Shown piece by piece: positions 20,944 through 29,373 of a DNA stretch of 64,000 nucleotides. Positions within the stretch are counted from its first letter, which is position 1. Every line of letters begins with the position of its first letter. The stretch is from the IMG/VR virus record IMGVR_UViG_3300042465_002598, positions 1-64,000 of that record; one strand, given 5' to 3'. The notes beneath the pieces were generated by a model. It was not told where the DNA came from. It saw only the letters and a program-made list of their open reading frames with translations, and did no database searches. The position numbers and the translations under genes were made by a program. The DNA is from a virus.

Positions 20944-21403
20944 GAACACCCGCGTCCCTCGTGAGTTTGATACCCGCGCAAAGGCCGAAAGGCCCAAGAA
21001 GTGGATGCCCCCGTCGCTGCTGCCCGACCCCAATCCGGAGCCGGGTTACGTGTATCGGTGGATTCGTCTCAGCACGCTCGGCACAGATGATCCCAGCAAC
21101 ATCTCGTCCAAACTGCGCGAAGGGTACGAGCCTGTCAAGGCTTCGGACCACCCGGAAGTGCAGGTCTTTGGCTCCGAGATCAAGGGCCGGTTCGCTGACA
21201 CCATTCAGGTTGGCGGTCTGATGCTGTGCAAAATCCCTGCGGAGTTCGCTGAACAACGTAATGAGTTCTACCGCCGTCAGGCGGAGGGCCAGATGGAGTC
21301 AGTGGACAATGCGTTCATGCGCGAGAACGACCCTCGTATGCCGCTCTTCCGGGAGCGTCAGTCTCAGGTGAAGTTCGGACGCGGTTCCCAATCTTCGGAG
21401 TAA
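20936..21403 (+). CDS. Hypothetical head-module protein, 155 aa
   Basis: Overlaps the scaffold stop by 8 bases. Contains KKWMPPSLLPDPNPEPGYVY and RWIRLSTLGTDDPSN, then FADTIQVGGLMLCKIPAE and a helical C-terminal half. Conserved between scaffold and capsid in related phages, so probably a structural or assembly protein. No motif recognised. Confidence 0.65.
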   Translation: MAENTRVPREFDTRAKAERPKKWMPPSLLPDPNPEPGYVYRWIRLSTLGTDDPSNISSKLREGYEPVKASDHPEVQVFGSEIKGRFADTIQVGGLMLCKIPAEFAEQRNEFYRRQAEGQMESVDNAFMRENDPRMPLFRERQSQVKFGRGSQSSE

Positions 21404-21406
21404 ACG

Positions 21407-22249
21407 ATGGCATACCCTACCGTTGACCGTCCCTACGGTCTTCAGCCGGTCAATCTGATCGGCGGGCAGGTGTTTGCGGGCTCCACCCGCTCCCTGCCGA
21501 TCCAGTACGCCTACGCTACGGACATCTTCTACGGTGACTTCGTGGTGCTGGCTCGCGGTTTCATCACCCGTGCGTCGGTCTCGACCGGCACGGGCGTGAA
21601 CCAAGTCACTGGCATTTTCCTCGGCTGCTCGTACACCGACCCGGTGACCAAGCAGAAGCGCTTCTCGCAATACTGGCCCGCCTCGACGCTGGCTGGTGAC
21701 GCGGTGGCTATCGTCTGTGACGATCCGGATACCGTCTTCAAGGCGGTGGTCTGCTCGTCCGGTACGACGGTTGCCTCGGGCGCGCTGTCGCTGGTTGGCA
21801 CCAACCTGAGCATGGTCAACAACACGGGCTCCACCGCCACGGGCAACTCGGCCAACGCCGTGCTGGCCCCTGCGGCTACCCCGGTGTCCACGATCCTGCC
21901 GGTGCGCTGCGTGGGCGTGGTGGATGACACTGCGTTCTCCGTCTCGGCTGCGGGTTCTTCGTCTGGCACCACCATCACCCTCACGGGTACGGGCCTGCCT
22001 GCGGCGATCCCAGTCGGCACCAGCGTGGCGTATATCGCTGCAAACGGGCAGATCATCGAGACCTCGTCCTTCGTGGCAACCGCCGCGTCGGCTGGGGCGA
22101 CCTCGGTGACGCTCAATGCGGCCATCGCGGTTCCTGGCGGCGTGACGGCAATCCCGGCAGCTTCGACCATCGTTTTCACGCAGTACCCCGAGGTGCTGGT
22201 GAAGGTCAACCTGCTGGTCCACGGTTACTACAGCAGCGCGACTGCCTAA
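21407..22249 (+). CDS. Capsid decoration or structural protein, 280 aa
   Basis: Begins MAYPTVDRPYGLQPVNLIGG and is then rich in Ser/Thr/Gly/Val with strand-turn alternation, including an Ig-like segment (SGTTITLTGTGLPAAIPVG). Directly upstream of the major capsid gene and separated by 12 bases. The position and beta-rich make-up suggest a head-decoration protein. Confidence 0.65.
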   Translation: MAYPTVDRPYGLQPVNLIGGQVFAGSTRSLPIQYAYATDIFYGDFVVLARGFITRASVSTGTGVNQVTGIFLGCSYTDPVTKQKRFSQYWPASTLAGDAVAIVCDDPDTVFKAVVCSSGTTVASGALSLVGTNLSMVNNTGSTATGNSANAVLAPAATPVSTILPVRCVGVVDDTAFSVSAAGSSSGTTITLTGTGLPAAIPVGTSVAYIAANGQIIETSSFVATAASAGATSVTLNAAIAVPGGVTAIPAASTIVFTQYPEVLVKVNLLVHGYYSSATA

Positions 22250-22261
22250 AGGAGCACTCAC

Positions 22262-23170
22262 ATGGCAATCTCTCGTGCCCAACTTCTCAAGGAACTGCTC
22301 CCTGGCCTGAACGCTCTGTTCGGCATGGAGTACAAGCGCTACGGCGAAGAACACAAGGAAATCTACGAACAGGAGAGTTCCGAGCGTTCATTTGAAGAGG
22401 AGACCAAGCTCTCCGGCTTCAGCGCCGCACCGGTCAAGAACGAAGGTTCGGCCATTCGCTACGACAACGCCCAAGAGGCTTGGACGGCGCGCTACAACCA
22501 CGAGACCATCGCTATGGGTTTCGCCATCACCGAAGAGGCGATGGAAGACAACCTGTACGACTCGCTGTCGCAGCGCTACACCAAGGCCCTCGCCCGGGGC
22601 ATGGCGTACACGAAGCAAGTGAAGGCTGCGGCCATCCTGAACAGCGGATTCTCCAGCGCCGTCACGTACGGCGACGGTCAGGCTCTGTTCAGCACGGCGC
22701 ATCCGCTCACGAGCGGCGGGACCAACAGCAACCGCCCGACCACCGGCTCTGACCTGAACGAGACTTCCCTGGAAGCCGCCGTCATTCAGATCGCCGGTTG
22801 GACGGACGAGCGTGGCCTGCTGATCGCAGCCAAGCCCCGCAAGCTGATCGTTCCGCCGAGCCTGATGTTCGTTGCCACCCGCCTGCTGGAGACCTCTCTG
22901 CGCGTCGGGACCACTGACAACGACATCAACGCGCTGAAGAGCAACGGTTCGATCCCGGAAGGGTACACCGTGAACCACTTCTTGACCGACACGAACGCAT
23001 GGTTCCTCAAGACCGACGTTCCCAACGGCCTGAAGCATTTCGTGCGCGTGGGCATGTCCACCAGCATGGACCCGGACTTCGACACCGGCAACATGCGCTA
23101 CAAGGCCCGTGAGCGCTATTCTTTCGGCGTCTCGGACCCGCTCGGCATGTTTGCAAGCCCCGGCGCGTAA
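22262..23170 (+). CDS. Major capsid protein, 302 aa
   Basis: Resembles the Mu gpT-like branch of HK97-fold capsid proteins: an N-terminal helix (ISRAQLLKELLPGLNALFG), an E-loop region rich in Glu, the conserved stretch VTYGDGQALFSTAHPLTSGG, PPSLMFVATRLLE for the P domain, and a C-terminal FGVSDPLGMFASPGA. No large N-terminal delta domain, consistent with a separate scaffold. A terminator follows at once, as expected for a highly made protein. Confidence 0.88.
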   Translation: MAISRAQLLKELLPGLNALFGMEYKRYGEEHKEIYEQESSERSFEEETKLSGFSAAPVKNEGSAIRYDNAQEAWTARYNHETIAMGFAITEEAMEDNLYDSLSQRYTKALARGMAYTKQVKAAAILNSGFSSAVTYGDGQALFSTAHPLTSGGTNSNRPTTGSDLNETSLEAAVIQIAGWTDERGLLIAAKPRKLIVPPSLMFVATRLLETSLRVGTTDNDINALKSNGSIPEGYTVNHFLTDTNAWFLKTDVPNGLKHFVRVGMSTSMDPDFDTGNMRYKARERYSFGVSDPLGMFASPGA

Positions 23171-23184
23171 GGGTTTACCCTCAG

Positions 23185-23208
23185 AAAAAGGCCCTTCGGG
23201 GCCTTTTT
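23185..23208 (+). terminator. Rho-independent terminator after the capsid gene
   Basis: GGCCC-TTCG-GGGCC with flanking A5/T6 extends to a ten-pair stem with a TTCG loop and a T run. It lies 15 bases after the capsid stop; because both flanks are A and T it could work in both directions. Confidence 0.92.
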
Positions 23209-23241
23209 TGTTGTCTTTTGCGTTACAAAGCCAAAGAAGGC

Positions 23242-23270
23242 TTGACCCCAGACGTTCAGTAGCTTAGTAT
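23242..23270 (+). promoter_or_regulatory. Promoter for a candidate small RNA
   Basis: TTGACC (23242-23247), 17-base spacer, TAGTAT (23265-23270). Predicted start near 23277, between the two terminators. Confidence 0.5.
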
Positions 23271-23276
23271 CGCAGC

Positions 23277-23390
23277 AAGGAAAACTGCGGCCACGCCTGA
23301 AATAACAGGGCTGAGCAGCGGCGATGCAACAGCCTTCTAAGCCGGAGCGCAGCGCCAATCCTTAAAGCCCGCTTCGGCGGGCTTTTTCTT
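23277..23390 (+). ncRNA. Candidate phage small RNA, about 113 nt
   Basis: A transcript from the 23242-23270 promoter would end at the strong terminator at 23364-23390. No frame with a ribosome-binding site is present. The RNA can fold a seven-pair stem AGGGCTG/CAGCCTT followed by a GCGC-rich hairpin and the terminator. The CTTCTAA near 23335 resembles a tRNA-Arg anticodon loop, but the rest of a tRNA is missing. It could be a regulatory RNA or only a processed leader. Confidence 0.4.
23364..23390 (+). terminator. Second Rho-independent terminator
   Basis: AAAGCCCGC-TTCG-GCGGGCTTT forms a nine-pair stem with TTCG loop, followed by TTCTTTT. Together with the terminator at 23185 it isolates about 150 bases. 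Confidence 0.92.
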
Positions 23391-23397
23391 TTGGGGC

Positions 23398-23426
23398 TTG
23401 CGTAAACGGCGATACTGTGATACAAA
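23398..23426 (+). promoter_or_regulatory. Putative promoter for the downstream structural genes
   Basis: TTGCGT and TACAAA are 17 bases apart, with TG one base upstream of the -10 (extended -10). Needed because two terminators lie just upstream. The match is weak; read-through could also supply transcription. Confidence 0.4.
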
Positions 23427-23511
23427 AGGGCGTTCCGAGATTCACCCCCAGCCCGCCGACTGACTCGGCAGACCTTCCTCAAGGACGACGGGCGCAGACT
23501 GAGGAAAAATT

Positions 23512-23991
23512 ATGGGTTTCTCGACCTTCTCTGGCCCCCTTCGTGCGGGTACGGTGCGCGAAGGCGCGACCGAAAACACCGGCCTCGTGACGCTGACCCA
23601 GTCGTTCGACACTGGGAATCTGGCAAATCCGACCGTCATCGGCAACTACGACGCGCTCCTGGGATATCTCCCGGCTGGTGCGCAGATCATCAACATCCTC
23701 GTTGACCAAGTGGTGGCGGTGGCTGGTGGCGCGACGATGACCATCTCGGTGGGCTCGACCTCCGGCGGCTCGGAACTGATGGCAGGCGTCTCCACGGGCG
23801 CTGGTGGCCGCTTCTCGGGTACGGCAACTGCCGCAACTCAACTGGCATGGCAGACCTCGACCACGGCGGATACGGCGGTCTACGTGCGCAACGCCATCAC
23901 GGTGGCCTCTGCGACCGCTGGTCGAGCAATCGTCACGGTGGCCTACGCCCAACGCGCTTCTGACGGTTCGCGCAATCCGGCCAGCGCTTAA
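23512..23991 (+). CDS. Virion surface or head protein, 159 aa
   Basis: Strand-rich and Thr/Ser/Ala/Gly-rich, starting MGFSTFSGPLRAGTVREGA with repeated VTL and TVAYAQR strands. It carries a short conserved-looking central part (LLGYLPAGAQIINILVDQV). Placed after the capsid and before the 893-aa protein, with TGAGGAAAAATT ahead of ATG. Probably decorates the head or is part of the neck. Confidence 0.65.
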   Translation: MGFSTFSGPLRAGTVREGATENTGLVTLTQSFDTGNLANPTVIGNYDALLGYLPAGAQIINILVDQVVAVAGGATMTISVGSTSGGSELMAGVSTGAGGRFSGTATAATQLAWQTSTTADTAVYVRNAITVASATAGRAIVTVAYAQRASDGSRNPASA

Positions 23992-24017
23992 TCGTTGACT
24001 CTTAAAAGGAGGCCACG

Positions 24018-26699
24018 ATGGGTGGTTTTGCTCCGTTGACGGACAGTGGCACTGGGCGTGCGTCTCTGTGGAAAGCCGTAGATGGCCGCGCCTGTGTAGA
24101 TACTGCAAACATCACGAACAAAATTCGTGAAGCGTTTGAAAACTACAGCCCCAATACGGAGGGCTCCCGCTGGTCTCAGACGCTGGGTTCTGGTGACCTT
24201 GTATTCGTAGACGGCAACGCTGCCGCCGCGTCTTACCTCGTCATCAGCAAGAACCCGCTGGTTGCGGGTCAGCAAACGGACGTTGAATCCACCTTCACGT
24301 TCTCCATGCCCATCGAACTGGCTGTTGGCCTTTCGATGTCGCAGCGGACCCTGGGGCAGGAGTTCAGCGTCGAGGTGGTGGATGTGAACGGGGCGCTTCC
24401 CGTTCGCTCCGACTTGGCGATCAACGTCATCACCCAGGCTACCACGACGCTGACCGTCGATACGGTGCTGCCGCACAGGCTCTCGGTCGGTTCGTGCATC
24501 GGCATTCGGGACTGCTCCAACCAGCTTGCCAACTACCCAGCGCTGGTGGTGGCGACGACGCCGAGTCCGACGCAGTTTACGGCCACCGCTGGCCCTGGCG
24601 GCACGATTGCGTCCCAGACCATCACCAACCCGGCTGGTGCGAAGGGCTTCGTGTTCTTCCGCGAACGCCTGGGCCGTGCGCAGAATGGTGTCTCGGAGAT
24701 TTTCGAGAACGCGACTGCCACCAACGCTTCACTCTACATTCGCTCGGAGTCGGGCGATGTTCTGCCCAGCGGTACGGTAGCTGGCAACCAGTCGGTCACC
24801 ATTGCAACGACGGCTTCCATCCAGCTTGCTGGCGCAGTCGCGTATCAATACAGTTTTAGCCCAACGTCCGAGTATCGCTTGCTGGTGCAAGCGGATCGCA
24901 CACAGTGGGCGGACGTTGGTGTGGATGCTGTTGGACAAAGCACTTCGCGTGGCCTGCGCACCCAGGTGTGCCCAGACCCGGGCGAGACCTACAAGCTGCG
25001 CTTCCGGTCGAACAACGCCAAGAGCCTGACGGTCCCCAGTGCGCAGATCGTCTCGGCGGTCAAGAGCGCCAGCACCACCGGCACGATCACGACTGATGTA
25101 GCTCACGGTTTGGTGACCGGCGACTTGGTTGTGATCTACGGCATCCGCGCACAAGGTGCTGCGGAGTTCCCGAACCTGACCACGGCTACCGCCGTCACGG
25201 TCACGGGCGCGACCACGTTCACGATCACCATCGGCACCTCTGGCACCATCACCAGCTACGGCGGCTACGTCGCCAAGGTGCAGGGGGGCAACCTGATGTC
25301 GGCCCTCGGTGCGGCGGCGATGGCGATCCAGTCTGCCTCGATGCAGACGCTCGCTGACGGCACGCGCCAGCTTGCCCTGACAATCAGCGCGACGACCGGC
25401 TTTGCGGTTGGCGATCTGGTCAACATTGTTGGCGTGCGCGACAACACGACGGGCGCTACGCTCAATCTGGATGGTGCCTGGAAGATCGGCAACGCCTCTG
25501 CTGCCTCGCTGTGGCTGGTGCCTCCGACCGGCAGCTACGCCCCGCCGACAGCGTACCCGGCTGATACGCTGGGCACCACGATTGCTGCGGGTTCCAACAA
25601 CCTCACGCTGCCCCAGGCTACGGTGAACGTGGTATCCACTGCGGGATACCCGGCCTCGGGCTCGTTCTGGGTCAACACCACGCAGGGCTTCCAACTGGTT
25701 GCCTACACCGGCACGACGGGCACCTCGTTTACGGGCTGCACGGGCGGCACCGGCCTGCTCCTGACGGGTCAAGCGGTCAATGGTGTGACGCTGTGCGGTG
25801 GTGGCGTGATCCGGCGTACGGACCTCCGTGTGTCGTTCGTAAGGCTGTTCGACTACGAGCGGTTCCGCGTTGAAACGCTGGCGCGGCCCACGGGCGACAT
25901 CTCGGCTGCTGCTCCGGTATCGATCCAAAACACCCCTTCGGTTACGGTTGCTTCCGGCACGATCACGGTCGGCGGCAGCACGAACGAAGACGCGGCGACA
26001 ACTGTCGGCCCGGTGATTGTTGGAGGTGTAGTTCGCACTGCGGTAGCTCCGACCACGCTGGTTGCTGGTGATGCGGCGCGTCTGACGATGACGACTGGTG
26101 CGGCGGCTGTGGTGGCTCCGTATTCGGTCCCCGAAGTCTCGTGGCAGACCCCTGCCAACGTGGGCGGTCTTGTCAACACCGCCACCCCGCTGCAAGTCAA
26201 GGAAGCGGCTGGTGCACTGCTGTGCAACTACGTCACGGCCATCGACCTGTTCTCGGAGGCGCTGACCAACGCGACTGACCTGCGCATCCGTGAGCCCGAC
26301 CTGACCTGCTCTTCGCAGACCATCGCGACCAACACCCTGACGGTCTCCGCCACGCACAACCTGCGCGTCGGTGATGCGGTGGTGTTCACGGCGTCCACGG
26401 TGACGGGCATCTCGGCGGGTGTGACGTACTACGTCCTGACCGTGCCCGCGACCACAACGATCACGCTGTCGGCTACCCGGGGCGGCTCGACGCTGGCGAT
26501 CAGCGGCACGGGCGTGACGGCCACGTTCCACAAGGTGTTGTGGATGACCCGCATTCCGACCACGGGCGTGACGCCTCGGGCGCTTCAGTTCTTGGTCCCG
26601 CTGCGCGGCTCGGTCAACACGGCGCTGCAACTTCAGACCGCTACGGCTTCTGGTGCGGGCGCGGTGTACGCTTCTCTCCAGGGGTTCGCAGCACAGTAA
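24018..26699 (+). CDS. Large beta-rich virion protein (fibre or decoration), 893 aa
   Basis: Starts MGGFAPLTDSGTGRASLWKA and consists of repeated Ser/Thr/Gly-rich domains. At least three copies of the theme xTxxHxLxVGDxVV (TVLPHRLSVGS; DVAHGLVTGDLVVI; SATHNLRVGDAVVF) suggest tandem small beta domains. No catalytic motif. Such proteins in short-tailed phages form head fibres or tail appendages. AGGAGG lies 7 bases before ATG 24018. Confidence 0.65.
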   Translation: MGGFAPLTDSGTGRASLWKAVDGRACVDTANITNKIREAFENYSPNTEGSRWSQTLGSGDLVFVDGNAAAASYLVISKNPLVAGQQTDVESTFTFSMPIELAVGLSMSQRTLGQEFSVEVVDVNGALPVRSDLAINVITQATTTLTVDTVLPHRLSVGSCIGIRDCSNQLANYPALVVATTPSPTQFTATAGPGGTIASQTITNPAGAKGFVFFRERLGRAQNGVSEIFENATATNASLYIRSESGDVLPSGTVAGNQSVTIATTASIQLAGAVAYQYSFSPTSEYRLLVQADRTQWADVGVDAVGQSTSRGLRTQVCPDPGETYKLRFRSNNAKSLTVPSAQIVSAVKSASTTGTITTDVAHGLVTGDLVVIYGIRAQGAAEFPNLTTATAVTVTGATTFTITIGTSGTITSYGGYVAKVQGGNLMSALGAAAMAIQSASMQTLADGTRQLALTISATTGFAVGDLVNIVGVRDNTTGATLNLDGAWKIGNASAASLWLVPPTGSYAPPTAYPADTLGTTIAAGSNNLTLPQATVNVVSTAGYPASGSFWVNTTQGFQLVAYTGTTGTSFTGCTGGTGLLLTGQAVNGVTLCGGGVIRRTDLRVSFVRLFDYERFRVETLARPTGDISAAAPVSIQNTPSVTVASGTITVGGSTNEDAATTVGPVIVGGVVRTAVAPTTLVAGDAARLTMTTGAAAVVAPYSVPEVSWQTPANVGGLVNTATPLQVKEAAGALLCNYVTAIDLFSEALTNATDLRIREPDLTCSSQTIATNTLTVSATHNLRVGDAVVFTASTVTGISAGVTYYVLTVPATTTITLSATRGGSTLAISGTGVTATFHKVLWMTRIPTTGVTPRALQFLVPLRGSVNTALQLQTATASGAGAVYASLQGFAAQ

Positions 26700-26707
26700 G
26701 GACGGCC

Positions 26708-26869
26708 ATGAGCATCGATGACCTGATCACGCTCTTACAAAACCGACTCTCTTTCAACGCCCAGCAGCGAGCCGCCGCAGCGCAGCGAGGGGACATCGCT
26801 CAAGTGTCTGCACTGGACGCAGATAGCGCCACCACGCAATCCACACTAGACGCCTTGCAGGCGGTGTGA
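26708..26869 (+). CDS. Small helical protein, 53 aa
   Basis: MSIDDLITLLQNRLSFNAQQ, then RGDIAQVSALDADSATTQST. A short amphipathic protein with Gln/Ala-rich helices. The start is set by ATG 26708, nine bases after the upstream stop. Function unknown. Confidence 0.6.
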   Translation: MSIDDLITLLQNRLSFNAQQRAAAAQRGDIAQVSALDADSATTQSTLDALQAV

Positions 26870-26870
26870 C

Positions 26871-27125
26871 ATGGCTAAGTCTCCTGCGTGGCAGCGCAAG
26901 GAAGGTAAGTCCGAAGCCGGAGGTTTGAACGCCAAAGGCCGCGCTTCCTACAACAAAGCCAACCCCGGCAAGCCAGGGCTGAAAGCCCCCCAGCCAGAAG
27001 GCGGTCCCAGGCGTGATTCATTCTGTGCCCGAATGAGTGGCATGAAAAAGAAGCTGACTTCAGAGAAGACGGCTAATGATCCGAATTCGCGTATCAATAA
27101 AAGCCTGAGAGCGTGGAAGTGCTGA
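26871..27125 (+). CDS. DUF6321-like small basic protein, 84 aa
   Basis: The sequence SPAWQRKEGKSEAGGLNAKG, then ASYNKANPGKPGLKAP, RRDSFCARMSGMKKKL and a C-terminal LRAWKC is the pattern of an uncharacterised phage family I recall as DUF6321. Strongly basic with two conserved cysteines. It may be packaged with DNA or bind nucleic acid; unproven. Confidence 0.75.
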   Translation: MAKSPAWQRKEGKSEAGGLNAKGRASYNKANPGKPGLKAPQPEGGPRRDSFCARMSGMKKKLTSEKTANDPNSRINKSLRAWKC

Positions 27126-27126
27126 G

Positions 27127-27375
27127 ATGGAAAACATCGCAATCTGGAACCTCATTCTGTCGGTCCTCCTTGCTGTGGTCGGATTCTTTATGGCCTCCAA
27201 GTTCAAAGAGCTTGATAGGCTGAGCGTCCTGCTCAACCGAACTCGGGAAGAGGTGGCCCGTGACCATATCACTCGGGCAGAGTTTCGGCAGGACATGAAT
27301 GAGTTACTGAAGCGGCTTGACGCGCTTTCTCTTAAGCTGGACACTCTGCGAGAGCGCAGGGTTCCCCAGGATTAA
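27127..27375 (+). CDS. Small membrane protein with coiled coil, 82 aa
   Basis: The N-terminal helix IWNLILSVLLAVVGFFMAS spans the membrane once; the remainder (LDRLSVLLNRTREEVARDHI; MNELLKRLDALSLKLDTLRE) is a cytoplasmic or periplasmic coiled coil. Two bases separate it from the upstream stop. It could be part of lysis or of the injection machinery, but no spanin partner is visible. Confidence 0.65.
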   Translation: MENIAIWNLILSVLLAVVGFFMASKFKELDRLSVLLNRTREEVARDHITRAEFRQDMNELLKRLDALSLKLDTLRERRVPQD

Positions 27376-27378
27376 GCC

Positions 27379-27687
27379 GTGCCGGTTCAGTCCGAGAAAC
27401 AGCGCCGGTTCATGTACGCCTCGCTGGCGGGTAAGACAGACGTTCCGCCCAGCGTAGCCAAGAAGTTTGTCGGGCCGAAGGCCCATAACGACGGTGGTGC
27501 CGTCAAGGAGCCTCAAATGAAGAAACCCCTTCCCCCCTTCCTGATGAAGAAGAAGGACGAGAAGAAGAAACCCGCTGCCAAGAAGATGATGGGCGGCGGT
27601 ATGTCCTACGCCAAGGGCGGCGGCATCGAGTCCAAGGGCAAGACCAAGGGCAAGATGGTCAAGATGATGGGCGGAGGTAAGTGCTGA
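27379..27687 (+). CDS. Lys/Gly-rich basic virion-associated protein, 102 aa
   Basis: GTG start at 27379. The N terminus SEKQRRFMYASLAGKTD is found in many phage proteins. The C-terminal half is Lys-rich with MMGGGMSYAKGGG and GKTKGKMVKMMGGGKC. The KGKTKG(K/R)(M/F)V tail is repeated in the next gene. Probably a DNA-binding or internal head protein; inference from charge. Confidence 0.65.
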   Translation: MPVQSEKQRRFMYASLAGKTDVPPSVAKKFVGPKAHNDGGAVKEPQMKKPLPPFLMKKKDEKKKPAAKKMMGGGMSYAKGGGIESKGKTKGKMVKMMGGGKC

Positions 27688-28184
27688 TGAAGTCCAAGCG
27701 CTACAACGAAGGCGGCGACGTTGATCCTCTTGAGGAGTACAACAAGAGCGAAGGCATCGCTGTCGAGCCGGGGCCGAAGGCTGAACCCGAGCCGGAGAAG
27801 CCCAAGGCGGCGAAGCCCCGCCCGAAGCCTGTTGCCAAGGCCGCTGCCCCTGCGAAGCCTGCTCCCGCAGCGGCGGAACCCCCGAAGGCCAAGTCCGAAG
27901 GGTACAAAGGTCTCCCTACTGCCGCAGAGCGGTTCTCGGAAATTCGCAAGAAGCTCTCCGATGCCGAGGCAGAAAACGTACGCAAACGCAACGAACGGGC
28001 TGAGTCCAGTAAGAAGTCTTTCGGGGACTTCATGAAGGGTGTGAAGCGTCGGTTCGGTACTCAGGCCATGCGGGATGAGGCTAACATGAAGTCGGGTGGT
28101 TCGGTGAAAGGCTACACCAAAGGTGGCTCTGTCCGTGGTGGTGGCTGCGAGCAGCGCGGCAAGACCAAAGGGCGGTTCGTGTGA
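27687..28184 (+). CDS. Basic protein with Ala/Pro/Lys linker, 165 aa
   Basis: ATG overlaps the upstream stop as TGATG, behind GGAGGTAAG. Residues about 25-75 are a Lys/Pro/Ala-rich unfolded linker (KPRPKPVAKAAAPAKPAPAA); then a charged helix (AERFSEIRKKLSDAEAENVR), a helix with SFGDFMKGVKRRFG and a tail GGSVRGGGCEQRGKTKGRFV. The tail motif links it to the previous protein. Role unknown. Confidence 0.65.
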   Translation: MKSKRYNEGGDVDPLEEYNKSEGIAVEPGPKAEPEPEKPKAAKPRPKPVAKAAAPAKPAPAAAEPPKAKSEGYKGLPTAAERFSEIRKKLSDAEAENVRKRNERAESSKKSFGDFMKGVKRRFGTQAMRDEANMKSGGSVKGYTKGGSVRGGGCEQRGKTKGRFV

Positions 28185-28453
28185 GAAACTCACGCGATAT
28201 GGGCGCGGTCAACAGGGCGAAGCTCCCCAAGTCCATCGTCCGCCGCGATGGGCCGGAGCCAACCAAGCTGTACGCCGAAGGCGGGGAAGCGAAAGCCAAC
28301 AACTCCTCGCTCTGGTCTAAGGTCAAGGCTGAAGCCCGCAGCAAGTTCGATGTGTACCCGAGCGCTTACGCAAATGCGTGGGCAGCGAAGGAGTACAAGA
28401 AGCGCGGTGGGTCTTGGTCTGGCGCAGACAACCGGGTGAAGAAGCGTGGCTAA
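28181..28453 (+). CDS. DUF5872-like small protein, 90 aa
   Basis: GTG start overlapping the upstream stop. Core pattern LWSKVKAEARSKFDVYPSAY, then ANAWAAKEYKKRGGSW, typical of an uncharacterised family (DUF5872, from memory) seen in phages and giant viruses. Basic. Function unknown. Confidence 0.7.
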   Translation: MRNSRDMGAVNRAKLPKSIVRRDGPEPTKLYAEGGEAKANNSSLWSKVKAEARSKFDVYPSAYANAWAAKEYKKRGGSWSGADNRVKKRG

Positions 28454-28676
28454 GGCAGGGCTTGGCAAGTGGTTTGGCGAGAAGTGGGTCGATGTGAAGA
28501 CCGGAAAAGCCTGCGGGCGCTCTGGCTCTGAGAAGACCTCACGCGCCTATCCCGCCTGCCGTCCTGCCAAAGCTGCAAGCAAGATGTCTACCGCCCAGAA
28601 GCGAGCTATGTCGAGCAAGAAGACTGGCCCCGCCCGCGAGTCGTGGCCCGTAAGCCCGTCTGGAAAGAGTAAGTAA
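28446..28676 (+). CDS. DUF5872-like small protein, second copy type, 76 aa
   Basis: GTG start overlapping the stop of the previous gene. WFGEKWVDVKTGKACGR and YPACRPAKAASKMSTAQKRA are the N-terminal partner pattern of the same uncharacterised family: two Cys and many Lys. The two genes are translationally coupled and may act together. Confidence 0.65.
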   Translation: MAKAGLGKWFGEKWVDVKTGKACGRSGSEKTSRAYPACRPAKAASKMSTAQKRAMSSKKTGPARESWPVSPSGKSK

Positions 28677-29371
28677 TGCCCACCTCCGGCACCGCAACAT
28701 TTGACCTCGATCTCAACGAGATCGTTGAAGAAGCGTTTGAGCGTTGCGGCTCGGAGTTGCGCACGGGCTACGATCTACGTACGGCGAGGCGTAGCCTTAA
28801 CCTTCTCTTTGCAGACTGGGCGAACCGGGGGATTAACCTCTGGACCATCGAGCAGGGCCAGCAAGTCCTGACTCCCGGCACGGCAACGTACACGCTGCCT
28901 GCTGATACGGTGGACCTGATTGAGCATGTGATCCGTACCGGCGCGGGCAACGTCTCCACGCAGACCGACTTGACCATCACGCGCATCTCAGTCTCCACGT
29001 ACTCCTCGATTCCCAACAAACTCCAGCAAGCACGCCCGATCCAAGTCTGGATCAACCGGCAGCAAGCCGCTCCGCAATTCACCGTCTGGCCGGTGCCGGA
29101 TAGCTCGCAGACGTACACGTTCGTGTACTGGCGCTTGCGCAGGATTCAAGACGCCGGGGCTGGTGGGACGTACACACAGGACATCCCGTTCCGCTTTCTG
29201 AATGCCTTGGTGGCGGGTTTGGCGTACTACCTGTCGATGAAAATTCCTGGCGCTGAAGACAGGATGCAGGTGCTGAAGGCTCAGTACGACGAAGCGTGGG
29301 ATTTGGCGAGTACCGAGGACAGAGACCGCTCAGCGGTTCGTTTTGTTCCCCGGCAGTATTTTATTGGCTAG
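28676..29371 (+). CDS. Neck/head-tail adaptor protein (gp4-like), 231 aa
   Basis: The pattern DLNEIVEEAFERCGSELRTG, NLLFADWANRGINLWTIEQG, TYTLPADTVDLIEHVIRT and YWRLRRIQDAGAGG is common to proteins placed between capsid and tail in podoviruses. Those act like P22 gp4 or T7 gp11, extending the portal. Overlaps the upstream stop by one base (TAATG). No enzymatic motif. Confidence 0.7.
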   Translation: MPTSGTATFDLDLNEIVEEAFERCGSELRTGYDLRTARRSLNLLFADWANRGINLWTIEQGQQVLTPGTATYTLPADTVDLIEHVIRTGAGNVSTQTDLTITRISVSTYSSIPNKLQQARPIQVWINRQQAAPQFTVWPVPDSSQTYTFVYWRLRRIQDAGAGGTYTQDIPFRFLNALVAGLAYYLSMKIPGAEDRMQVLKAQYDEAWDLASTEDRDRSAVRFVPRQYFIG

Positions 29372-29373
29372 TT

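Noticed and set aside
23300-23385. tRNA-Arg in the gap after the capsid gene (CTTCTAA loop)
   Set aside because: The anticodon stem does not pair, there is no T-loop GTTCGA and no acceptor stem. A small RNA is the better reading.
24729-26630. 633-codon open frame on the minus strand opposite the 893-aa virion protein
   Set aside because: An Arg-rich shadow produced by GC-rich codons of the real gene. It has no start context and no recognisable domain.
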